From the NCBI GenBank assembly GCA_963817905.1, contig CAWFPS010000002.1:310001-374000 (forward strand): a stretch of DNA of 64,000 bases, in the 5' to 3' direction. Shown piece by piece: positions 58,655 to 64,000 of the stretch. Source of the DNA: VRUE01 sp963817905. Lineage in GTDB: Bacteria > Actinomycetota > Thermoleophilia > Solirubrobacterales > 70-9. Below the pieces are notes generated by a model. The model made no database searches. It worked only from the letters and a program-made list of their open reading frames with translations, and was not told where the DNA came from. A program made the position numbers and the translations under genes. Each line of letters starts with the position of its first letter. Within the stretch, counting starts at the first letter, position 1.

Positions 58655-59779
58655 CTATCCATGCGCAGGGCAGTGCTCGCCGTCCTCGCCGCCCCGGCCG
58701 AGCCAGAAGAGGACGGCGAAGACCGCCAGTCCGAGCAGGTTCAGCGCCAGCTTGTAGTCGAGCTCGACGCTGCCGAAGATGTCGTTGCGGCTGGGACGCG
58801 TCTCGGGGACCAAGCCGCCAAGACTGAAAAGGCCGTCGATCGCCAGGGCCGCGATCATCATCGTCAGCAGCATCAGGGCGACGATCCGCACGGTGAATGG
58901 CCAGCCGTAGTACTTGCGGTAGATCGCGATGATCGGCAGCACGATCAGGTCGGCGAAGATGAAAGCCATCACCCCGGCAAAGCTGATCCCGCCCGACCAG
59001 AGCACGGCGGCGAGCGGGATGTTGCCGACCGAGCAGACGAAGCTGAGCACGGCGATCAGCGGCCCGACGATCACGTTCTCGATCGCGGCGATCGGCCCCG
59101 GCGCGTCGGTGACGAAGAGGCTGTTGAAGAAGTCGTTGCCGAGCAGGCCGATGAAGCCGGCGAGCAGGAAACCGACGCCGATCTCCTTCCAAAGCATCTG
59201 CCAATCGCCGCGGAAGTTGCCTGCGACTTCGGTCCAGCCGGCCCGCGAGGTGAGGCGCTCGCCCCAGCCCGCCGCCTCCGCGCTGCCACCGTGCTCGTGC
59301 TCGTGCCCGGCGTCGGCCTCCTGGGCATGCTTCCGCGCCTGCTCCTCCAGCCGCGGCGAGACGAAGAAGCGAAGCAGCACCGTCATCAGCACGATCATCA
59401 GGATGCCGCCGAGGTACTCGGCCAGGGTGAACTGCCAGCCGAGCAGCACCCAGAGCACCAGCCCCAGCTCCCAGACCAGGTTGGTCGAGGCGAACTGGAA
59501 GGCAAGGGCGGAGGCCGCCGAGGCGCCCTTCTGAAAGAGGCTCTTGGCGATCGCGATCGCCGCGTAGGAGCAGGAGGATGAGGCGGCACCGAGCCCGGTC
59601 GCCCAGGCGATCGGCTTGGCACCGCCACCGGCCATCGTCGCCTCGATCCGCTCCCGCGGCACCCAGGCCTGGACGATCCCGGAGATCGCGAAGCCGAAGA
59701 CAAGCGCCCACCAGACCTCGTAGGCCATCAGGAACGACTGTTCGAGCCCTTCGAGGACGGTGTTGAGGATGTCAGCCAT
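58655..59779 (-). CDS. ArsP/UPF0718-like permease
   Basis: 374 residues, about nine spans. SSSCSYAAIAIAKSLFQKGA and CSVGNIPLAAVLWSGGISFA contain the conserved Cys segments of DUF318 permeases, some of which export methylarsenicals. A His-rich loop (AGHEHEHGG) may bind metal. Ends 31 bases upstream of the ABC ATPase start, same strand. Confidence 0.88.
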   Translation of the reverse strand: MADILNTVLEGLEQSFLMAYEVWWALVFGFAISGIVQAWVPRERIEATMAGGGAKPIAWATGLGAASSSCSYAAIAIAKSLFQKGASAASALAFQFASTNLVWELGLVLWVLLGWQFTLAEYLGGILMIVLMTVLLRFFVSPRLEEQARKHAQEADAGHEHEHGGSAEAAGWGERLTSRAGWTEVAGNFRGDWQMLWKEIGVGFLLAGFIGLLGNDFFNSLFVTDAPGPIAAIENVIVGPLIAVLSFVCSVGNIPLAAVLWSGGISFAGVMAFIFADLIVLPIIAIYRKYYGWPFTVRIVALMLLTMMIAALAIDGLFSLGGLVPETRPSRNDIFGSVELDYKLALNLLGLAVFAVLFWLGRGGEDGEHCPAHG

Positions 59780-59811
59780 GGTCGCGCCGCAAGATAGCGA
59801 GGCTCGATCCC

Positions 59812-61104
59812 TCAGCCGATGCCAAGCCGCTCCGCCCGCTCCACCGCGCGCGCCACGGTCTCCTCCATCCCCGCCACCTCACCGCCCCGCATCAGCACCC
59901 GCCCGCCGGCCACGGTCGTGTCGACGATCGACCCGCTGGCCGCGTAGACCAGATCCGAATACAGCTCCCCCAGGCTCAACTCGGCGGATCCAACCCGCAA
60001 CAAAAGAAAGTCCGCCACCCCCCCGACCCGAACTGCATCGAATTCTCGGCCTGCTGGGTGGAGAATTTGATGCAGTTCGCCGGAGAGGAGAGGGGAGCAG
60101 GCGCCGGTGGCGATTTGCCAGGCCTCGCGGGCGGGGATGACGGTGGCGTCACCTGCCGCGTGGCGTTGGGAGAGGGCGAAGAGCTTCAGGTCTGAGAAGA
60201 GGTCCAGGGAGTCGTTGGAGCCGGGGCCGTCGGTGCCGAGGCCGACCCGCACTCCGGCGCGACGCGCCTCGGGGTAGGGGAGAACGCCGCCGACCGCCAG
60301 CTTCATGTTGGCGGCGGGGTTGGCGACGACGGTGCAGCCGCGCTCGGCGATCAGCTCCAGCTCCGCCCGGTCGAGCCAGACGCCGTGGGCGAGTACCGTG
60401 CGCTCGCCCAGCACCCCGAGTCGGTCGAGGTATGCGGCGGGCCGCACCCCGTGGCGCTGCAAGCACTCGCTCACCTCTCCCTCGGTCTCGGAGAGGTGGA
60501 TGTGGATGGGGATCTCGCGCTCGGCCGCCAGCTCGGCGGTCCAGCGCAGCAGGTCCTCGCTGACCGTGTAGATCGAGTGAGGGGCCAGCGTGGCGCCGGT
60601 ATCCGGCCCGATCTCGGCCTGCCGGTCGAGGTTCTCCAGCGCCCGCTCCTTCATCGCCTCGGTCCTCCCGTCGGCGTCGAAGAGCGGGCCGCCGATGTGG
60701 GCGCGCAGCCCGGAGTCCCGCACCGCGCGGGCGGTCGCGGCCGGGTGCCAGTACATGTCCCAAAAGCAGGTCGTGCCGGTGCGGATCATCTCGGCGCAGG
60801 TGAGGCGGGCGCCCCAGTAGACGTCCGCGTCCTCGAGTTTGGCCTCGACCGGCCAGATCTTCTCCTCTAGCCAGCGCATCAGCGGCAGGTCGCCGCCGTA
60901 GCCGCGGAAGAGGGTCATTGCCGCGTGGGTGTGGGCGTTGAGGAGCGGCGCGACCAGCGGCGCCCCGGCAGCCTCGATCGTCTCGTCACCCGGCTCGGCG
61001 AGGACATCCGGTCCCAGCGCCGCGATCTTCCCCGCGACGCAGCGCAGCCCGACCGTCTCGCCGTCGAGCACGGCGCCGGTCACTGTCAGCGGCGCCTCGC
61101 TCAC
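59812..61104 (-). CDS. mtaD: Methylthioadenosine/S-adenosylhomocysteine deaminase
   Basis: 430 residues from GTG 61104 in a GTGA overlap with the phosphorylase. Amidohydrolase ligands: NAHTHAAMTLFRGYG, LAPHSIYTVSEDLL, HIHLSETEGEV, LAHGVWLD, GLGTDGPGSNDS. It would convert MTA to methylthioinosine (or SAH to SIH). About residue 342-358, ELHQILHPAGREFDAVR, is encoded by a dispersed 51-bp palindrome. Confidence 0.88.
   Translation of the reverse strand: MSEAPLTVTGAVLDGETVGLRCVAGKIAALGPDVLAEPGDETIEAAGAPLVAPLLNAHTHAAMTLFRGYGGDLPLMRWLEEKIWPVEAKLEDADVYWGARLTCAEMIRTGTTCFWDMYWHPAATARAVRDSGLRAHIGGPLFDADGRTEAMKERALENLDRQAEIGPDTGATLAPHSIYTVSEDLLRWTAELAAEREIPIHIHLSETEGEVSECLQRHGVRPAAYLDRLGVLGERTVLAHGVWLDRAELELIAERGCTVVANPAANMKLAVGGVLPYPEARRAGVRVGLGTDGPGSNDSLDLFSDLKLFALSQRHAAGDATVIPAREAWQIATGACSPLLSGELHQILHPAGREFDAVRVGGVADFLLLRVGSAELSLGELYSDLVYAASGSIVDTTVAGGRVLMRGGEVAGMEETVARAVERAERLGIG
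60029..60079. repeat. Dispersed 51-bp palindrome, family 2, copy 1 (inside mtaD)
   Basis: CGAACTGCATC...GATGCAGTTCG with 23-base arms (a few mismatches). Same length as the copy at 63926-63976 and about 84 % identical by eye. It is 17 codons long and read in frame within the deaminase gene. Confidence 0.85.
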
Positions 61105-61778
61105 CGGCCCACGGCGCCGAGCTGGGGCAGCACCGCCGCCAGGCCATCGTGCAGCTGCAGCGCATTGGCCGCCCGCGCCGCTTCCAGCTCGAAGATCTCC
61201 AGCGGCTCGGGCCCGATCCCGTTGGCGAGGTTGTCGACGACGCAGATCGCCGCGTAGGCGAGGCCGAGCTCGGCGGCGAGGATGCACTCCGCGGCGATCG
61301 TCATCCCGACCACGTCGGCGTGGGCGGCGATCAGCCGGATCTCGGCCGGGGTCTCGAAACGCGGCCCGATCGCCTGCCAGTAGACACCGCCGTCGCGCAC
61401 CTCGCCGCCGCTCGAGCGCCAGGCCGCCAGCACTTCCTCGCGCCAGGCAGGGTCGAAGCGCGGCGCCCGGTGCGCCCGCTCGTCGCCGAAGACCGAGCGG
61501 CTCAGGTGCAGGGCGATGAAGTCGTCGGGGCAGAGCAGGCTGCCGACGCCGAGCCCGGCGTCGAGCGAGCCGACCGAGGCGATCGCCAGCACCCGGTCAC
61601 AGCCCTGCTCGACCAGTCCCCGCAGGTTGGCGGCGTGGTCGATCTCGTGCGGTAGGACGTAGGGGTCGCCGTCATGGCGCTGCACGATCGCCGCCCCGTG
61701 CTCCGCCGCGGCGGCGGCGATCGTCTCGCCCCCCGGGCCGAGCGCACTGCTGCCGAGCATCACCGCAAGCCGTCCCAC
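61101..61778 (-). CDS. Purine nucleoside phosphorylase (MTA/MTI phosphorylase-like)
   Basis: 225 residues. MLGSSALGPGG, RVLAIASVGSLDA, PRFETPAEIRLIAAHADVVGMT (in part) and CVVDNLANGI follow the PNP/MTAP trimeric family. Next to the MTA deaminase it most likely cleaves methylthioinosine to hypoxanthine and methylthioribose 1-phosphate. Confidence 0.85.
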   Translation of the reverse strand: MGRLAVMLGSSALGPGGETIAAAAAEHGAAIVQRHDGDPYVLPHEIDHAANLRGLVEQGCDRVLAIASVGSLDAGLGVGSLLCPDDFIALHLSRSVFGDERAHRAPRFDPAWREEVLAAWRSSGGEVRDGGVYWQAIGPRFETPAEIRLIAAHADVVGMTIAAECILAAELGLAYAAICVVDNLANGIGPEPLEIFELEAARAANALQLHDGLAAVLPQLGAVGR

Positions 61779-61821
61779 AATCCGATCCTACGCGCGGTGG
61801 GCGAGCAAGGCCCGGCCGCGA

Positions 61822-62436
61822 TCAGTCCGGCTGGGAGTGCACGCTGCGGAAGCGGTCGGCCCAGAGGTCGACCATCGCGTCCGCCAGTTCGGCGGTCAGC
61901 TTCATGTCCGGCGCCTCGTCGAAGAGCATTTCGAGGTCCTCCTCCCAGATGTAGATCTTGAGGTCGAGGGGAACCTCGAGTTCGTCGCTGACGCGCTCCG
62001 CGATCAGCGCGTAGGCCTCGCGCAGCATCGCCACGTTGGTCAGTTTGTCGGCGGCGAAGATCGCCCGCGCGGCTGGGTCGGCCTGCGCTACCCGCTGCCG
62101 GTGCTCGCGCTTGCGGTCCTCGAAGACCGGGATCGACGCGTCTTCGGTCATCGCCTCGACCAGGCCGCCGACCACCTCGCCGAAGCGCTCGCGGACGTCG
62201 CCGGCGCTCACGTCGCTCTTCTCGACCACGTCGTGGAGCAGTGCCGCCGCAACGACCTCGTCACCCTGGCGGTCCCTGACCATCAGCTCGGCGACGGCGA
62301 CCGGGTGGTCGATGAAAGGCCGCCCGTCGCTGCCGCGCCGCAGTTGACCGGCATGCGAACGCCGCGCCATCTCCAGCGCGTCCTTGACAAGCTCGGATCG
62401 CTCGACTGCCGCGTCGATACCAGGGGTCGACGACAT
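61822..62436 (-). CDS. HD-domain phosphohydrolase (MESH1/SpoT-hydrolase-like)
   Basis: 204 residues. ALEMARRSHAGQLRRGSDG, PFIDHPVAVAELM, AALLHDVVEKSD (HD pair) and ADKLTN (second Asp) are the metal ligands of SpoT-like hydrolases. No synthetase domain. May hydrolyse (p)ppGpp or a related nucleotide. Confidence 0.85.
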   Translation of the reverse strand: MSSTPGIDAAVERSELVKDALEMARRSHAGQLRRGSDGRPFIDHPVAVAELMVRDRQGDEVVAAALLHDVVEKSDVSAGDVRERFGEVVGGLVEAMTEDASIPVFEDRKREHRQRVAQADPAARAIFAADKLTNVAMLREAYALIAERVSDELEVPLDLKIYIWEEDLEMLFDEAPDMKLTAELADAMVDLWADRFRSVHSQPD

Positions 62437-62495
62437 CCGCGTGTGAGCGTAGCGGGCGGAGGGAGGGGGTGAATTTCCCGCTCAGCCCGGGGTTC

Positions 62496-63377
62496 TCAAC
62501 TTGCGCGAGCGGCGCTGGGCCTGCGCGCCGGCAGCTCGTACTCGGCCCGCTCGACTCCCAGCTCGATCGCGTCCGCGGCGCCGCCGCTTGCCAGCCAGCG
62601 CTGGCGCGCTTCGGCGCCGAGCATGTCGAGGCGCTCGTCGGTGTGCATCGGGTCGTGATGGAAGAGCACTGTGCGCTGCGCGTCGGCCCGCCGGGCGAAG
62701 GAGACCGCGTGGGAGAGGGAGGAGTGCCCCCAGCCGATGTGATCGGGGTACTCGGAGTCGGCGTACTGGCCGTCGTGGATCAACAGCGAGGCGTCGCGGG
62801 CCAGCCCCAGGCCGGAGATCCAGTCCTCCTCGAGCGCGTCGAGGTCGGCGCCGAGGGCGGGCTCGTGGTCGGGGATGTAGGCGAGCGAGGAGTCTCCGTC
62901 CTCGATCCGGTAGCCGAGGGTCGGCCCGCGGTGGGCGACCGAGGCGGCCTTGATCCGCGCCGGGCCGATCTCCCACTCGGCCTGCGGGCAGTGGCGGAAG
63001 GAGACGTCGCAGGGCAGCTCGCGCACCTCCACCGGCGAGAGCGGGGCCGAGATGTAGCGGGCGATGCGGTCGCGCAGCGAGGCCTCGGGTGAGGCCGGCC
63101 CCCAGATCACGATCTCGGCCTGCGGGCGGAAGGCGGGGGCGAAGAAGACGAGACCCTGGATGTGGTCGAGGTGCAGGTGGGTGAGCAGGATGTGCAGCCT
63201 GGTCGCCTCGTCGGGCAGGGAGAGGCCGAGGCTGCGGATGCCGGTGCCGGCGTCGAGCGCCAGGACCGAGCCGTCGGAGAGGGTGACGCCGACGCATGAG
63301 GTGTTGCCGCCGTAGCGGATCGTCTCCGGCCCCGGGGAGGGGATCGAGCCGCGCGTGCCCCAGAGCTTGACCTTCAT
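62496..63377 (-). CDS. MBL-fold metal-dependent hydrolase
   Basis: 293 residues. Starts KVKLWGTRGSIPSPGPETIRYGGNTSC, typical of this phosphodiesterase-like MBL group (given in parts), with THLHLDHIQG, IPDHEP, IHDGQY and FHHDPMH ligands. Follows the PAS gene with one base between, so they are co-transcribed; a cyclic nucleotide-type substrate is possible. Confidence 0.88.
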   Translation of the reverse strand: MKVKLWGTRGSIPSPGPETIRYGGNTSCVGVTLSDGSVLALDAGTGIRSLGLSLPDEATRLHILLTHLHLDHIQGLVFFAPAFRPQAEIVIWGPASPEASLRDRIARYISAPLSPVEVRELPCDVSFRHCPQAEWEIGPARIKAASVAHRGPTLGYRIEDGDSSLAYIPDHEPALGADLDALEEDWISGLGLARDASLLIHDGQYADSEYPDHIGWGHSSLSHAVSFARRADAQRTVLFHHDPMHTDERLDMLGAEARQRWLASGGAADAIELGVERAEYELPARRPSAARAS

Positions 63378-63378
63378 C

Positions 63379-63789
63379 TCAGTGGCCGGTCCCGTTGCCG
63401 GCGCCCGCCGGCCAGAAGACGGCGATCGCTCCCTGTGAGCCGTGCGCGGTGAGGATCGGGAAGGCCGAGACCTCGACCTGGTGGCGGGTGCCGTCGGCGG
63501 AGCTGATCTCGAAGTCGGCGTGGGCGGGGCGGCCGTTGCGGACCGCGACCACCAGCGGCAGGTCGTCGTAGGGAATCGGCTCGCCGCCTTTGTCGAACGG
63601 GCCGAAGAGCGAGCCCCACTCCTCGGCGCCGACCGTGCCCAGTTCCTCGAAGCGCTTGCCGAGCAGCGCCCCGGCCGCCTCGTTGTAGAAGACGAGGACG
63701 CCGCCCTCGTCGACCAGGAAGGCCGGGGTCGAGAGCGCCGACATCAGGTTGCGAGCCAGGATCAGCTCGAGCGGCTTCTGCGTCGTCAC
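63379..63789 (-). CDS. PAS-domain protein
   Basis: 136 residues from GTG 63789; a longer frame to 63900 covers AT-rich promoter-like DNA. One PAS fold (LSTPAFLVDEGGVLVFYNEA, LLGKRFEEL, ISSADGTRHQVEVSAFPI) and no output domain. Probably a sensor partner of the MBL hydrolase. Confidence 0.8.
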   Translation of the reverse strand: MTTQKPLELILARNLMSALSTPAFLVDEGGVLVFYNEAAGALLGKRFEELGTVGAEEWGSLFGPFDKGGEPIPYDDLPLVVAVRNGRPAHADFEISSADGTRHQVEVSAFPILTAHGSQGAIAVFWPAGAGNGTGH

Positions 63790-63925
63790 AGATGACACTT
63801 TAGATAGTTGGGATTGACACAGCGGTAGGTCTGGAGAGCGCGGCGAGGGCCGCAGCGAGACGATTACCTTCGACCGTAGGCCACCCGGAGTACGTGACAT
63901 CGATCACTTAGATCCCACGGTCCGC

Positions 63926-63976
63926 CGAACTGCATCAACTTTTCCGCCTGCCGGGCGGAGAAGTTGATGCAGTTCG
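63926..63976. repeat. Dispersed 51-bp palindrome, family 2, copy 2
   Basis: CGAACTGCATCAACTT... with 23-bp arms, one mismatch, loop of five bases. Intergenic here, upstream of the PAS gene. The rest of 63901-64000 shows no gene. Confidence 0.85.
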
Positions 63977-64000
63977 GGTTGGGGTGGGGGGAATCCATTA

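Overview
The window is high-GC (roughly two thirds G+C) DNA with densely packed genes, many GTG/TTG starts and many 4-base start/stop overlaps. The gene content (split KdpD, MtaD with a nucleoside phosphorylase, TreT-like trehalose synthase, NlpC/P60 hydrolase, QAT-type betaine/choline transporter) suggests a high-GC actinomycete, perhaps of the class Thermoleophilia. That placement is inference: there is no rRNA or other marker gene in the window. I saw no rRNA, convincing tRNA or CRISPR array.

1 to about 23.28 kb is the right-hand part of a siphovirus-type prophage; its left end lies outside the window. In order it holds the end of an HK97-fold capsid protein, head-tail connector and tail-completion genes, tail tube, a tail-assembly chaperone with a CCCAAAA -1 frameshift site, a tape measure carrying two cell-wall domains, distal tail and tail proteins, a three-domain endolysin with holin-like partners, virion fibre-like proteins with 20-residue repeats, a terminator, a divergent repressor/Cro-like switch, a run of very small early genes (one is a zinc-ribbon protein with a 45-bp tandem repeat, another a MazG-like pyrophosphohydrolase), and a large serine integrase. 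A minus-strand gene for a probably secreted HExxH metalloprotease sits among the tail genes as a candidate moron. Strong RNA hairpins separate several structural genes, including two interleaved perfect stems just before the chaperone.

23.29 to 31.1 kb: a class A penicillin-binding protein; a lower-GC island with an orphan mycobactin-type lysine N-hydroxylase (MbtG-like) and a ribbon-helix-helix-like protein; an ABC exporter; then the histidine-kinase half of KdpD and KdpE. An IS982-family element (31102-32229) is inserted exactly at the kdpE stop codon with a CTAG target duplication.

32.3 to 38.7 kb: the high-affinity potassium pump in the unusual order kdpF-kdpA-kdpC-kdpB, followed by the sensor half of KdpD and a membrane-anchored universal stress protein. 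A short decayed stretch follows with a ribbon-helix-helix antitoxin and a probable toxin remnant.

39.5 to 64 kb is ordinary chromosome: zinc alcohol dehydrogenase, trehalose synthase, PEP synthase, an FAD oxidoreductase, an rRNA/tRNA 2'-O-methyltransferase broken by one extra G, SHOCT and NlpC/P60 proteins, persulfide dioxygenase-rhodanese divergent from acetyl-CoA synthetase, a potassium-channel-like protein with an atypical filter, a MarR-MFS pair, a four-gene osmoprotectant ABC operon, an ArsP-like permease, methylthioadenosine salvage genes, an HD hydrolase, an MBL hydrolase and a PAS protein. Two families of dispersed palindromes occur twice each; one copy lies in frame inside the deaminase gene.
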